Of a DNA stretch of 63,757 nt, positions 47,299 through 56,884 are shown in pieces (the first letter of the stretch is position 1; every line of letters starts with the position of its first letter). The position numbers and the translations under genes are program-made. Origin of the DNA: Candidatus Zixiibacteriota bacterium (lineage in GTDB: Bacteria; Zixibacteria; MSB-5A5; GN15; JAAZOE01). The stretch is taken from positions 1 through 63,757 of the forward strand of contig JAZGGI010000038.1 of NCBI GenBank assembly GCA_036480375.1. Direction: 5' to 3'. The notes below the pieces were generated by a model, which was given only the letters and a program-made list of their open reading frames with translations, was not told where the DNA came from and searched no databases.

Positions 47299-47604
47299 TT
47301 ACATTGTAAAAAGCCGTTCACCGGAGATAATTTTCTCCAGCATCTTAACAGTCTTTTCTACCGGTGAATTCATTAAATCACAGGTGTTAAAGGTCTGGCG
47401 GCTTGCCTCGCGAGGACAGTCAAAATTGGCTTTGCCACGCCCCCCTCTTTTCTTCTTATGGGTCAAATTGTACAACCGCTGATATTCCTTAGCCTTCTCC
47501 TTATGCATCTGATAATAGCGGCGCTGATACTCCCTGCGGGCTTCAGCCGTTGATAATTTACCCTTCATTGTTTTTGTGGTAGAAGAATCAGTCTTCCGTG
47601 CCAT
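47299..47604 (-). CDS. Small basic hypothetical protein
   Basis: This 101-residue protein is rich in Lys, Arg, Tyr and Gln (STAEARREYQRRYYQMHKEK, AKEYQRLYNLTHKKKRGG). The EYxRRYYxxHKEKxKEYxR pattern resembles the short basic helical segment seen in some phage and HNH-linked small proteins. A nucleic-acid-binding role is only suggested by charge. It lies alone between ppdK and the triplicated operon. The start is ATG at 47604; an AAGTGAGG-like site is 10 bases upstream. Confidence 0.6.
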   Translation of the reverse strand: MARKTDSSTTKTMKGKLSTAEARREYQRRYYQMHKEKAKEYQRLYNLTHKKKRGGRGKANFDCPREASRQTFNTCDLMNSPVEKTVKMLEKIISGERLFTM

Positions 47605-48050
47605 TCTTCACCTCACTTTTGCCTTGGTTAGAAAACTCCACATTACTCCTGATAACTCGTAAGTCTTCATATTACAAGGAATTCCCACAGCGACTATATT
47701 AAAAAAATAGACAGCATTTGTCAAGAAATATTTTCGCTTTTTTGAAAAAACTTGTTTCATATCATATTGTGGTCAAATAAGTTAGTTCGCCGAATAAAGC
47801 GAAATCCCTGTAACCAACTCCATTACAACAACTTACGGCCATCACCACAACTCCCGATCCGGCAATTGCTTATCAAATGTTAAAGACACATTCCCTCTGA
47901 TTCTTTTTACAGGATTAAACTTTGAACTCGGAAGGCACAGATGTAAATCTGTCTCCCCGCCTTCGTAGTTTTAATATAATACGTTGTTAAAACACTATTC
48001 AACTATTTTTTTTGGTTTTTTTCGAGAAAAATTCAAAAAAATTATATAAA
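47605..48050. other. Intergenic region, no gene seen
   Basis: This AT-rich stretch (about 450 bp) lies between the small basic gene and the terminator of the twelve-gene operon. I find no RNA gene, no frame with a site, and no repeat shared with other parts of the window. Confidence 0.4.
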
Positions 48051-48079
48051 AAAAAACCCCGCTCGAAAACGGGATTTTT
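48051..48079 (-). terminator. Intrinsic terminator of the twelve-gene membrane operon
   Basis: On the minus strand AAAAATCCCG and CGGGGTTTTT pair (with one T-G pair) around TTTTCGAG, followed by a long T-run. It is 23 bp past the last gene of the operon. Confidence 0.85.
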
Positions 48080-48101
48080 CATATGACCTATTTTTAAGAT
48101 A

Positions 48102-48881
48102 CTATGCCGGCGCCTGTGATGATTTCTTTTGCATGTGGCGAATGATCTCAAGAATAATTAACAATACCAATATCAGGGTCGTTACCCAGACAACGGTTGT
48201 CATGCCTCCTCCGCCTTCGAATCCGGCCGATACCCAGTCACGAATATATTGTACTCTTTGGATAAATAGTGAAATACGTGCCATAACTGTATATCCGAAT
48301 GATGCGCCAAAGCCTATCATTAAAATATAAATTCCGAATTTGGCGACACCTCCGAAGGTACCCTTATGAGCCACTGAGAAAAAGAAGTAAAATAATCCCG
48401 TAACGACTCCGAGGATAATCACAACATCTTCAAATCCTACCCAAAATCCCTGGGCGAAATGTGTCTTGATATCAAAAACAATATTAACAGTATCGGCCAA
48501 TTGACGACTAACCCTGTTTTGCATTTCCGTCGGGATAGCGACACCAGTGGCAATACCGATATAAAAAGCAATCGGGTAGCGAGAAATCCAGGCTTTCTTT
48601 TTGGAGAAACGAAACCACATAAGTAATCCGAGGATTCCCGGAAATATGTACCACCATTGCCCGCCCCAGATCTGCCACCAGGGTTGACCAACCCAGATTT
48701 TATCAAATAGGTTTGGTATTAGATTATTATATACCAGTAGCATCGAAAAATAACCGGCTGATACACCGACAAATAAACTCTCGGAAAATTTATAAAACGG
48801 ATTGTCTCTATAAAGGAATGAAAAAGTGCTTAAAGTGAGACAGACACCGAGAGTAGTCCAAAGATAGGTTCCCCAATCCAT
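48102..48881 (-). CDS. Module 1, subunit A: polytopic membrane protein
   Basis: The 259-residue protein has about seven membrane helices. It shares with its two paralogues (51638 and 55260) the N-terminal block YRDNPFYKFSESLFVGVSAG and the C-terminal block AHKGTFGGVAKFGIYILMIG followed by FGASFGYTVMARISLFIQR. No transporter or enzyme family is recognised. A strong AAAGGAGGG site for its ATG lies within the end of subunit B1, with TGATG overlap. It is the last gene of the operon; its C-terminal tail is longer and Gly-rich compared with the paralogues. Confidence 0.85.
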   Translation of the reverse strand: MDWGTYLWTTLGVCLTLSTFSFLYRDNPFYKFSESLFVGVSAGYFSMLLVYNNLIPNLFDKIWVGQPWWQIWGGQWWYIFPGILGLLMWFRFSKKKAWISRYPIAFYIGIATGVAIPTEMQNRVSRQLADTVNIVFDIKTHFAQGFWVGFEDVVIILGVVTGLFYFFFSVAHKGTFGGVAKFGIYILMIGFGASFGYTVMARISLFIQRVQYIRDWVSAGFEGGGGMTTVVWVTTLILVLLIILEIIRHMQKKSSQAPA

Positions 48882-49738
48882 CAGCGCATCCCTCCTTTCC
48901 TCTTAGAAACAAAGTAGCCAATATTTCCAATCAGAATAAAGATAATGATTGTAATATGGGCCCAAACTTGAACCCGCATGGCCTCCATTGCCGGCCCCGG
49001 TTTGTCTCCCGGTTCACGGAGCAGCGTTTCATATTCCGCGGCGCCGAGCATACCTCCCATAAGACCGAATAACTGGCCTGACCTGAGATAAGGATAATAA
49101 TCAGCCGCGGATACGCCGGTCAGACCGGCCGCAAGTCTGGCATTATATCTTCCGTTGGCATAAGCAAGCCAAAAATCAATGCCGCTGGTTCCCGTGATTA
49201 AAATAATACCTTCAACATTATCGTAATTGATAATGCCATCCATCATAGGAATACTGTCCGTGGACGTATTATAATAATCACTGGGGAAGGATAACCTGTA
49301 ATTTTGCCCCATGCTCAGGATAACGATTCCAGGATATGCCTTATATCCCAGGAAAACAACATCCTCACCATAAATAAGCTCTCGCCCGTATTTTACTCGA
49401 ACCGAATCCATAATTTCAAGCATGGCTGATTCGGCCATTCCCGGACCATTTGGAGATAATGCAGTAATTATTATTTTGACCCCTTTGGCCAAAGTCTGTT
49501 CCATGATAGCGTAAGTCATGGGATGCAGTTCGGCCATGGAACCGGGATCATAATCCATCGCGAAATGAATATACTGATCTTCCTCAAGCCCCTCAACAAA
49601 GTTAAAGATCGAACGAACCTCTGGATTAACTCTGAGAGGTGATTCGAATTTAACCAGAATAGTAATGACAACAACAGCGGCAAGAATCAGATAAATCCAT
49701 CTTCTATCGAGTTTTGCTATTTTTTCAAAAATGTTCAT
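48881..49738 (-). CDS. Module 1, subunit B: membrane-anchored alpha/beta domain protein
   Basis: The 285-residue protein has one N-terminal membrane helix (WIYLILAAVVVITILVKF), an alpha/beta domain of about 190 residues and one C-terminal helix (VWAHITIIIFILIGNIGYFV). The motif MDYDPGSMAELHPM corresponds to SFDYDP in the other copies, and LRSGQLFGLMGGMLGAAEYE is shared by all three. The fold looks Rossmann-like by strand/helix order. It lacks the extra N-terminal helices found in copies 2 and 3. No known family is assigned. Confidence 0.85.
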   Translation of the reverse strand: MNIFEKIAKLDRRWIYLILAAVVVITILVKFESPLRVNPEVRSIFNFVEGLEEDQYIHFAMDYDPGSMAELHPMTYAIMEQTLAKGVKIIITALSPNGPGMAESAMLEIMDSVRVKYGRELIYGEDVVFLGYKAYPGIVILSMGQNYRLSFPSDYYNTSTDSIPMMDGIINYDNVEGIILITGTSGIDFWLAYANGRYNARLAAGLTGVSAADYYPYLRSGQLFGLMGGMLGAAEYETLLREPGDKPGPAMEAMRVQVWAHITIIIFILIGNIGYFVSKRKGGMR

Positions 49739-49751
49739 GCGTCATTCTCCC

Positions 49752-50369
49752 TCAATCACTACCCATATAGGTTCGTTCGATACCAAGGATAACCTTGAGA
49801 GCGGTTCCAACCATGCCCAGACCAATTCCGATAATGATCGCTCGTTTGGCGGCCATATTGGGCACGTTTAGAATCCAGGCGGCCAGATCACCGATCGGTT
49901 CGCCCAAAAATCCCAAAAATGGGTTAAATCTCAGCATAATAATTATGGCGGAAAAAAGTAAAACTGAAGCCAGAAGTGAGTGTGCCCGGAAAGCCCTGAA
50001 TGCCGCCGAGGCGATAAAGAACGCCAAAAGCGAAAACATCGTAGCGTGAAGAGGCATTATTATATAGTTGAAAAAATGCCGCCACATATATGATTCCAAT
50101 CCGCCAGTAAGAGCGAAGATCGGCATACTTATTAATCCGGCTAAGATAATTATCGCATACTGCCAGTTTTCCGCTCTTCTTTTTATTTTATTAGCTGAAA
50201 CTCTTACAATTGACCATATTCCCAGAGCCAGCGCGAAAATACCGATAATGATTGTCCATTCCATCACAAATTCATAAACGAATTCCGACTTGCTATGAGG
50301 AACAAAAAATTGTACCGCCATAAACAGGCCGGTAACAAAGACAATCATTAGAGGAATTTCTCTTTTCAT
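49752..50369 (-). CDS. Module 1, subunit C: six-helix membrane protein
   Basis: The 205-residue protein has about six membrane helices. Shared blocks with its paralogues at 53353 and 56884 are MKREIPLMIVFVTG at the start, TMFSLLAFFIASAAFRAFRA in the middle and KRAIIIGIGLGMVGTALKVI with a final ILGIERTYMGSD. An AGGAGG site lies nine bases before the ATG. The function is unknown; its invariant AFRAFRA and ERTYMGSD motifs face the cytoplasm in a simple topology prediction. Confidence 0.85.
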   Translation of the reverse strand: MKREIPLMIVFVTGLFMAVQFFVPHSKSEFVYEFVMEWTIIIGIFALALGIWSIVRVSANKIKRRAENWQYAIIILAGLISMPIFALTGGLESYMWRHFFNYIIMPLHATMFSLLAFFIASAAFRAFRAHSLLASVLLFSAIIIMLRFNPFLGFLGEPIGDLAAWILNVPNMAAKRAIIIGIGLGMVGTALKVILGIERTYMGSD

Positions 50370-50382
50370 AATTCGTATCCTC

Positions 50383-51597
50383 CTAATTACCGACCGTAAA
50401 AAGGTTCATGAAGCCGTCCCAGTTGAATATAGCCGCGATGACTCCCAGTAATATGCTGATAATAACCAGAGCTTTGCAGTAGTCCTGACCTTTCAGAGAA
50501 CCGAGCAAAATCGGTTCGCGACCGAGATACGCCGAAGCGGCATATAGCTCCTCACCGATAAGAGTATAATCGCAGGCAACGACAAAAAACGGAATCTGGG
50601 TCACTTCATCGGTACCGGCAATTTGAATTGACCCCGTTGCCGATCCGGTTTCGGCCAGGATGAGAGATTCGGCGTAAAACTTGCCGAGATAAAAATTCGT
50701 CGCTGGCTTTTCTCGAATCATGATTCCGTTGACACCGCCAACGTATGCGAACTGCTGATTAGTAACGAAGAAAACATCGTCTTCATGGTAAGCATCGGGG
50801 CGTCCGGCATCATAGTATGCTGTCTTAACCGTTTCCTGCGCGACCGTCATAACGATGGGATCATAACAGGGAACAATCAGAGACGTCTGATATTCGGCGA
50901 CTTTTTTGGCCACACGGCTCAGGATGGTAAACGACGCGATAGTCGCGACGTCAGCGGCAGTACCCAATCCCAAGACATAGAGAATCGGTTTGCCCATTTC
51001 CGTAGCACGACCAATCGCCTCGTCAACAGCATCAATTCCCGCCAGTGGGCGTACATATAATTCCGCGCCGGCCCGTGCTTTCTGGATAAAAAATAACGTA
51101 AAGACTGTAAACAGAATTACAGCGGCGGCAACAGGCGTTTTACCCCAGTTGTAAAGCTGGCCCACGGCCCGTACCGGTCCAAAAACTTCAGATTCAGCAT
51201 TACCGTTTTTATGCAGGGTGACTACTTTATACCAAAAATCTTTTTCTCTTGGGAAATAGTCCTGATTATCGGATTCTTTGACACCGCTATCCCGCTCCGA
51301 CATCGTTCCCCGCGGGATAGAATCTTTTCGAATCTCATAAGGTCCATCCGGTGATTCCGCCCGCAAAATACGATAACCAGCAAAATCTAAATTTCCCTCA
51401 ACATCATCGGCCGACAAATCCCATTGCAACGATATTGAATGACCATTGTCATTGGGAGTATCAAACGCGCTTAAATTAGTGGGCGGCGCCGGAGGTACGG
51501 ATTCGACAACGCCATCGGGCTCCGTTTCATCCTGACCCCATCCGGCGATAGGAATTACCAGAAGCACCATGATAAACAGTAAAAACTTGTTTTTCAT
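50383..51597 (-). CDS. Module 1, subunit D: FN3 and DUF6754-like membrane protein
   Basis: The start is ATG at 51597 or 51600 behind GGAGTT. A signal peptide (KFLLFIMVLLVIPIAGWG) is followed by a fibronectin-III-like domain (about residues 38 to 140, PPAPPTNLSAFDTPN and AGYRILRAESPDGPYE), a membrane helix (TPVAAAVILFTVFTLFFIQ) and a cytoplasmic domain of about 210 residues that matches DUF6754 as I remember it. The last is a C-terminal helix. Blocks shared with copies 2 and 3 include GRATEMGKPILYV, FYAESLILAETGSATGSIQI and CDYTLIGEELYAASAYLG. The cytoplasmic domain has no ATPase motif. Confidence 0.87.
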   Translation of the reverse strand: MKNKFLLFIMVLLVIPIAGWGQDETEPDGVVESVPPAPPTNLSAFDTPNDNGHSISLQWDLSADDVEGNLDFAGYRILRAESPDGPYEIRKDSIPRGTMSERDSGVKESDNQDYFPREKDFWYKVVTLHKNGNAESEVFGPVRAVGQLYNWGKTPVAAAVILFTVFTLFFIQKARAGAELYVRPLAGIDAVDEAIGRATEMGKPILYVLGLGTAADVATIASFTILSRVAKKVAEYQTSLIVPCYDPIVMTVAQETVKTAYYDAGRPDAYHEDDVFFVTNQQFAYVGGVNGIMIREKPATNFYLGKFYAESLILAETGSATGSIQIAGTDEVTQIPFFVVACDYTLIGEELYAASAYLGREPILLGSLKGQDYCKALVIISILLGVIAAIFNWDGFMNLFTVGN

Positions 51598-51637
51598 CAT
51601 AACTCCACTCATTATCTATCTTATCTTAATTTGTCTT

Positions 51638-52450
51638 CTATTGAATCAGTCCCAGCCAGTCATCGAGCAAAAACGTCAGGCGTCCGACCAGTAGCGAAAT
51701 TCGTCCCATCACCGTATATCCGAAAGAAGCGCCAAAGGTTACCATCAGAATCCATATCCCAAAACGAGAACCAACACCAAAAGCCCCTTTATGCTCTTTG
51801 CTGAAGTAGAAATATATTATTCCACAGAATACACCCACGAAAATCACGAGATTGCTTAGCATTCCCACTAATTGACCGGACGCCGAGAGAGAAAGATTTG
51901 AGAAGAAATGACCAAAGCCCTGCCACTGGACAAACAATGGCATAAAGGTCGATGAAATCTGTGATATAAAATCCGATCTTAAAAATCGCGGCAAATTCAA
52001 ACCGGCCGTAGTGCCAACGATAAAGGCCAGGGCCCATCTTGATATCCAGCCGCCTTTGGGAGACAATCGCATCAGCAGGATAATTCCCAGCGCCGGCGGA
52101 ATTAAATAATGCGGATGAAATCCCGCGTACGGAACCTCAAACCAATTACTCAATGTCTCCGATACGCGCGGAAATAAATTCCCTACCAGAGTCGTCCAGA
52201 AACCGAGACACATCCAATAAGCGGCCGAAACGCCAACATAAAGATGCTCCGCGAATTTATAAAAGGGATTGTCCTTATAAAGAAATGACATCACTGCCAG
52301 TGTCAAAAATGCCGCAAAGGTTACCCAGAATGCCGACGCCAACGATTCAAATGTCGATGTCCCCTCCGGTACGCCGGACATCCTGGAAATCAGGCTGATA
52401 ATAAATAATACCGCCACAACCGCGACTACAATAACAGGTCCTTTACGCAT
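51638..52450 (-). CDS. Module 2, subunit A: polytopic membrane protein
   Basis: The 270-residue protein is a paralogue of the 48102 and 55260 products. It has an extra N-terminal membrane segment (MRKGPVIVVAVVAVLFIISL) before the common block YKDNPFYKFAEHLYVGVSAA. The common end is EHKGAFGVGSRFGIWILMVT and FGASFGYTVMGRISLLVGR. It overlaps the stop of subunit B2 by eight bases. Copy 2 begins here in the reverse direction. Confidence 0.85.
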   Translation of the reverse strand: MRKGPVIVVAVVAVLFIISLISRMSGVPEGTSTFESLASAFWVTFAAFLTLAVMSFLYKDNPFYKFAEHLYVGVSAAYWMCLGFWTTLVGNLFPRVSETLSNWFEVPYAGFHPHYLIPPALGIILLMRLSPKGGWISRWALAFIVGTTAGLNLPRFLRSDFISQISSTFMPLFVQWQGFGHFFSNLSLSASGQLVGMLSNLVIFVGVFCGIIYFYFSKEHKGAFGVGSRFGIWILMVTFGASFGYTVMGRISLLVGRLTFLLDDWLGLIQ

Positions 52451-53360
52451 CGATATTTTTCCTTCGGCTGCGGAAGTATGAAATATTTCCTATTATGATA
52501 AAAGCCATGACAACTATATGCGCCATCGTCTGCGGCCCCATCATTTTCAAAGCGGTCGCTTCGGAATCCTGAAATTGAGGATACCTTTGTCTTAACTCCG
52601 ATTCATATTCGGCGGCTCCCTTAACTCCTCCCAAAAGTCCGATCGCTTGTTTGGGATAATAAGGATATATCTGCGGAGCCACAACTGCCGCTAATCCCGG
52701 CGCTACCGGAACATTTCCGGGATCACCGATAAATAATATCCATTCTTTTGGCCCCGGAAAACCGCCTCCGATAGGTAAAATCAAATCCATGTTGGTCGCT
52801 GACTTAACACCTTCAAAGATTGGCAATTCAGATAATTCGGTATTATTGTCATCGGTCGGATACATTTTCTGGAAATCGGTAACGATGACATTCAACACGC
52901 CGACTCCACCGGCCTTAAAACTGAGCGACGTATAATCGGTGCCGTAAACCGCATCGGGAAATTCCGGTTTTAAAACTTCCTCAATGCTCTCGATCATAAG
53001 AGCATGTCCGGTAGCCCAGAGCGTCATCAAATATAGTTTATGGCCTTTGGCCATACAATGCCTGACAAACGAGTTCGCCATCGGGCCTACTTCAGGTTTC
53101 ATCGCCGGATCATAATCAAAAGACAGCAAAACTCTTGATCCCGGCGGCATATTTTCTATTTTATCAAAAACAGCCCTGACGATTGGTGTGGGACTTTCCT
53201 TAAATTCAATATTGAAAAGGATCGCGAAGGCGACGGATAAAAATATAAACAGGAAAATTACACGTCGGTCTATATCTCGACCCTTAAGGGAATAAATCAG
53301 GATGATCAATAAACCAATCAGAACTCCGACTATGGATATTATCGAGCCGATATTAGTCAT
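52443..53360 (-). CDS. Module 2, subunit B: membrane-anchored alpha/beta domain protein
   Basis: I chose ATG at 53360 with GGGAG five bases upstream; a GTG at 53366 is less likely. The 305-residue protein has two N-terminal helices (ISIVGVLIGLLIILIYSL and VIFLFIFLSVAFAILFNI), the alpha/beta domain with LLSFDYDPAMKPEVGPM, and a C-terminal helix ending in basic residues. The block PKQAIGLLGGVKGAAEYESE corresponds to GQLxGLMGGMxGAAE in the others. It overlaps the subunit C2 stop by eight bases. Confidence 0.85.
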   Translation of the reverse strand: MTNIGSIISIVGVLIGLLIILIYSLKGRDIDRRVIFLFIFLSVAFAILFNIEFKESPTPIVRAVFDKIENMPPGSRVLLSFDYDPAMKPEVGPMANSFVRHCMAKGHKLYLMTLWATGHALMIESIEEVLKPEFPDAVYGTDYTSLSFKAGGVGVLNVIVTDFQKMYPTDDNNTELSELPIFEGVKSATNMDLILPIGGGFPGPKEWILFIGDPGNVPVAPGLAAVVAPQIYPYYPKQAIGLLGGVKGAAEYESELRQRYPQFQDSEATALKMMGPQTMAHIVVMAFIIIGNISYFRSRRKNIDA

Positions 53361-54027
53361 TATCACTCCCGAGATAGGTTCGTTCCATTCCTAATATCAA
53401 CCTGAGTGACATCGACACTACGCCCAGTCCAACACCGATTAAGATCGCCCTCTGCCCGGCCAAATTTGGACCGTTCATGATCCAAACGGCCAAATTTGGA
53501 ATTTGCAGAACGGAAAACGACTCGGGAATCCAGCCGGTAAGAGCCATCCCCAGGGGTGTTCGTCCCAATAGAATTATAAATGCCGCAATGAGAAGTATTG
53601 TGGCTTCTCGATTCTTGGCGCGAAATGCCCGATAAGAGGCCGATGCGACAAAAAACGCCAGGAGAGAGTACATTGTAGCCGATAGCGGAGCAATAACATT
53701 ATCAAAAATAATTTTTAATACCGTTCCTTCGGCAATAACCGAAGTGGCGATGTTTTCGCCGCCGACTTTTAGCATGCCGAAAACTAAAGTCAGGAAAAAA
53801 CCGGTCAGGGTTACGATTGAAAACCCCCAGTCGGGGCGTTTACGATACACTTTTATTATATGAATGCGAACCAAATTACCGCCGCCGAGAAAAAACGCGA
53901 AAACCGCTATTATATCAAAGAAAAGTGAGAAATCTTCGCCTATGGTCTGGGCCATAGGGAAAAAGACCGAAAGGATCAAAACAATTCCAACGACAGATGT
54001 TATAATGACCGGTATTATGCGTTTCAT
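53353..54027 (-). CDS. Module 2, subunit C: six-helix membrane protein
   Basis: This 224-residue paralogue of the 49752 and 56884 products starts MKRIIPVIITSVVG and carries ATMYSLLAFFVASASYRAFR in the middle and GQRAILIGVGLGVVSMSLRL plus ILGMERTYLGSD near the end. It has about six hydrophobic helices. The spacing to subunit D2 is 18 bp. Confidence 0.85.
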   Translation of the reverse strand: MKRIIPVIITSVVGIVLILSVFFPMAQTIGEDFSLFFDIIAVFAFFLGGGNLVRIHIIKVYRKRPDWGFSIVTLTGFFLTLVFGMLKVGGENIATSVIAEGTVLKIIFDNVIAPLSATMYSLLAFFVASASYRAFRAKNREATILLIAAFIILLGRTPLGMALTGWIPESFSVLQIPNLAVWIMNGPNLAGQRAILIGVGLGVVSMSLRLILGMERTYLGSDND

Positions 54028-54045
54028 TTGTTAATACTTACTCCG

Positions 54046-55260
54046 CTAATTAGTGGCAAATATCGCGTCTAACACATCCAGAAGCCATTGCATTGATTCA
54101 AGATCCCAGGCGTTAGCTAAAGTAATCGCCATTGTCCCCAGTAATATGCCGCACATTGCTACAATTTTTCCAATATCCTGACCTTTTAAAGATCCTAATT
54201 GCTTGGGATCTCCGGATAGATAGGCCGATGCGGCGAATAATTCCTCGCCAATTAGAGTATAATCGCAAGCTGCGACAAAAAACGGCAACTGGGCCGGACG
54301 AGCGGTTCCGGCGATTTGAATCGCTCCAATACTATTCCCGGTTTCAGCCAGAATCAAAGATTCGGCAAAAAAGGCTCCCAGATATAAACAGGTGGCCGGC
54401 TTTTCCCGAACCATAATTCCATTAACCGCAGCGACATAACCAAACTGTTCATCAGTAATATACTGAACCATGTCGTCGCTATAACCGTCGGGACGACCGG
54501 CAGACGTATACGCCTCTTTGATAGTCTCTCTTGCCGAAGTCATCACCAGCGAGCGAGAGACAGGCATCCTGATTTTGCTATCGTAGTCGGCAACAACTCG
54601 GGCAACTCGCCCCAAAATAGTTATCCCCGCCAACGTCTGGACATCATCCATATCCTGAATGCCGGCTATGAACAGAATCGGGCGTCCCATTTCGGTCGCG
54701 CGACCAACCGCCTCTTCTATAGCTTCCAAACCACCGATTTTTCTGATAAACAGTTTACGGCCGCTTTTAACTGACATAATAAAACCGATGACCGCCCCGC
54801 ATACGACAATGGCCATAATAAAAATATTCAATTGATTAAAATTGAAAAATTCCCACGCCGCCGCGGCGGGTTGTGACGCTTCCGAAAAAACTTCACCGGC
54901 AGAATTATACGCGGCTACTTTATATTGATAAAGGATATCGTTTTCTAATTCCTCATCGGCATAAGATGTTTGGCCGGGTATTAAATCGGAAACATGCTCA
55001 AAATCAGTGTTCGCTCGTGAACGATAGAGTTTATAACCGAGGATATTGGCCGGATCATCCGGGGATTTAACCCAGGTTATGTTTAATATTCCTCCGGCGT
55101 CATATACAGCGTTTTGGGCAGATACATTAGTCGCAGGCATTGGCAAAGCAACAGCCGTTGAATCAGAGGACTCATCAACAACCGTCACTTCTTCGGCGAA
55201 AATCGCGGAAGAGGTAAAGATGAATAATACAATTGCCAGTGCGATTAAGATTTTATTCAT
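54046..55260 (-). CDS. Module 2, subunit D: FN3 and DUF6754-like membrane protein
   Basis: I start at ATG 55260, which overlaps the stop of subunit A3 (TAATG) and opens a signal peptide (NKILIALAIVLFIFTSSAIF). The 404-residue protein has one FN3-like domain (NVSAQNAVYDAGGILNITWV through ILGYKLYRSRANTDFEHVSD), a membrane helix (NIFIMAIVVCGAVIGFIMSV), the DUF6754-like domain and a final helix. GRATEMGRPILFIAGIQDMD and TGNSIGAIQIAGTARPAQLP are nearly identical to copy 3, showing that copies 2 and 3 are closer to each other than to copy 1. Confidence 0.87.
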   Translation of the reverse strand: MNKILIALAIVLFIFTSSAIFAEEVTVVDESSDSTAVALPMPATNVSAQNAVYDAGGILNITWVKSPDDPANILGYKLYRSRANTDFEHVSDLIPGQTSYADEELENDILYQYKVAAYNSAGEVFSEASQPAAAAWEFFNFNQLNIFIMAIVVCGAVIGFIMSVKSGRKLFIRKIGGLEAIEEAVGRATEMGRPILFIAGIQDMDDVQTLAGITILGRVARVVADYDSKIRMPVSRSLVMTSARETIKEAYTSAGRPDGYSDDMVQYITDEQFGYVAAVNGIMVREKPATCLYLGAFFAESLILAETGNSIGAIQIAGTARPAQLPFFVAACDYTLIGEELFAASAYLSGDPKQLGSLKGQDIGKIVAMCGILLGTMAITLANAWDLESMQWLLDVLDAIFATN

Positions 55261-55889
55261 TACGGAAGCATTCCAAGCCATCTATCAAATAGAAAATCAA
55301 GTCTTCCCAACATCAACGACATACGGCTCATAACCGTATATCCGAATGAAGCGCCGAAGGTGACCATCAAAAACCAGATACCGACTTTCGCGGTCACTCC
55401 AAACAATCCTTTATGCTCTTTACTGAAGAAAAAGTAAACCAGGCCGGAACAGACTCCGACAATAATTATCAAATTGTTTATAAAGAGACCTGCCCCGCCG
55501 CCAAAAAGAGGTACAATTGTTGCTGAAACCTGCTGCATAGCGTTAGAGACAAAGTACATCATCATATATAAACCGGCCGTCGCTCCGACTATGAAGGCAA
55601 GGGGCCAGCGGGCTACCCAGCCAATTTTGTCAAAAAGGCGGGCCAGCATAAGGACTCCCAGAATAAGGCCAAACCAGGGATAAATCAAAGGATCTGCCGC
55701 AAAAATGGTTTGTTCAAGAAATTTCTTATACATCATATCCCAAAAATAGACGGCAAACCAATAACCCGCCGATGCGCCAACAAATATCGCCTCACTAACT
55801 TTGTAGAATACGTTGTCCTTATATAGGAAAGAGATTATGCCCAAAGTCAAAAGCGCAGCCACCCAAACACCAAATATCTCCCAGCTCAT
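55260..55889 (-). CDS. Module 3, subunit A: polytopic membrane protein
   Basis: At 209 residues this is the shortest of the three A subunits. It has YKDNVFYKVSEAIFVGASAG near the start and EHKGLFGVTAKVGIWFLMVT with FGASFGYTVMSRMSLMLGR at the end. It overlaps subunit B3 by four bases (ATGA). The minimal length suggests that this is close to the conserved core of the family. Confidence 0.85.
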   Translation of the reverse strand: MSWEIFGVWVAALLTLGIISFLYKDNVFYKVSEAIFVGASAGYWFAVYFWDMMYKKFLEQTIFAADPLIYPWFGLILGVLMLARLFDKIGWVARWPLAFIVGATAGLYMMMYFVSNAMQQVSATIVPLFGGGAGLFINNLIIIVGVCSGLVYFFFSKEHKGLFGVTAKVGIWFLMVTFGASFGYTVMSRMSLMLGRLDFLFDRWLGMLP

Positions 55890-56884
55890 GACCTTTTCTC
55901 CTTCTTTTTCTTATCGCGAAGATAGGCAACATTACCAATTATTATAAAGCCGATCACCACGACATGCGCAAACGATTGAGACAATAAGAACGTAGTTGCC
56001 TTACCCGTATATTCGGTTAACAATTCAAATTCAGCCGCACCGGACATACCTCCCATTAATCCGACTAATTGGCCGGAATTGACATAAGGATAAGCCATTG
56101 GAGCCTGAACCGCCGTATTCCCGGCTCCCATTGTCAGATTAAACCGATCAACCGCCAATTGGACCCACTCAATCGTCCCCGGTTTTCCGGCTGAAAGATT
56201 GATCGAATAATCTATATTTGTAAAATTCGAGACGTTACGCACTAATGGAATCGAATCGTAGGCGTGTCCATTGATATCGCGAGGGAATGTTGCCCGAATC
56301 GATTCCCCCATGCGCAGAATAACGAATTCATTCCCGGATTGAAAACCGAGATTGCAATAATCAATACCATCAATTTTCTGTTCTCGCCAATCGGGGTTTT
56401 CTAAAAATGCAGCCTCAATCGCAAGCTGTGCCTGCTGCGGACCCATTGGCCATAACCCCATGATAATCAACTTCAGATCATGCTCGAAAGCATATTTCAT
56501 CAAGGATTCCGCCATCGGTTGTAATTCGGGCGCGGAAGGGGGATCATAATCAAAAGAGACCAGCACGGTCGAACCAGGCTGTAAGGCGGCAAGTCCATCA
56601 AAAACGCCCCGAACTTCATCTGAAACCTGAATGGGAAGGTCAAATTGCATAAAAAACGGCACAAGCAACGCAATTCCAATCAATAAAAATACTATCCGAC
56701 GTTGAACATATTTCCCCTGTAAAGTTCTGATAAGCATCAAAACAAAAATCAATACCATCACGATCATTATGATGTATGTGACCGTGGGCGAAAACTGAAT
56801 CGGTTCCTTTATTACAAAGTAACAGACAAGAAAAAAGATAGCGATCAGAACCGTTGCAATAATTTCTTTCATCCTGATATTCAT
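55886..56884 (-). CDS. Module 3, subunit B: membrane-anchored alpha/beta domain protein
   Basis: The 332-residue protein has three N-terminal hydrophobic segments (IIATVLIAIFFLVCYFVI, TYIIMIVMVLIFVLMLI, IVFLLIGIALLVPFF), the alpha/beta domain with VLVSFDYDPPSAPELQPM, the shared block VNSGQLVGLMGGMSGAAEFE, and a C-terminal helix (FAHVVVIGFIIIGNVAYL). It starts where subunit C3 stops. B subunits differ mainly by the number of leading helices. Confidence 0.85.
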   Translation of the reverse strand: MNIRMKEIIATVLIAIFFLVCYFVIKEPIQFSPTVTYIIMIVMVLIFVLMLIRTLQGKYVQRRIVFLLIGIALLVPFFMQFDLPIQVSDEVRGVFDGLAALQPGSTVLVSFDYDPPSAPELQPMAESLMKYAFEHDLKLIIMGLWPMGPQQAQLAIEAAFLENPDWREQKIDGIDYCNLGFQSGNEFVILRMGESIRATFPRDINGHAYDSIPLVRNVSNFTNIDYSINLSAGKPGTIEWVQLAVDRFNLTMGAGNTAVQAPMAYPYVNSGQLVGLMGGMSGAAEFELLTEYTGKATTFLLSQSFAHVVVIGFIIIGNVAYLRDKKKKEKRS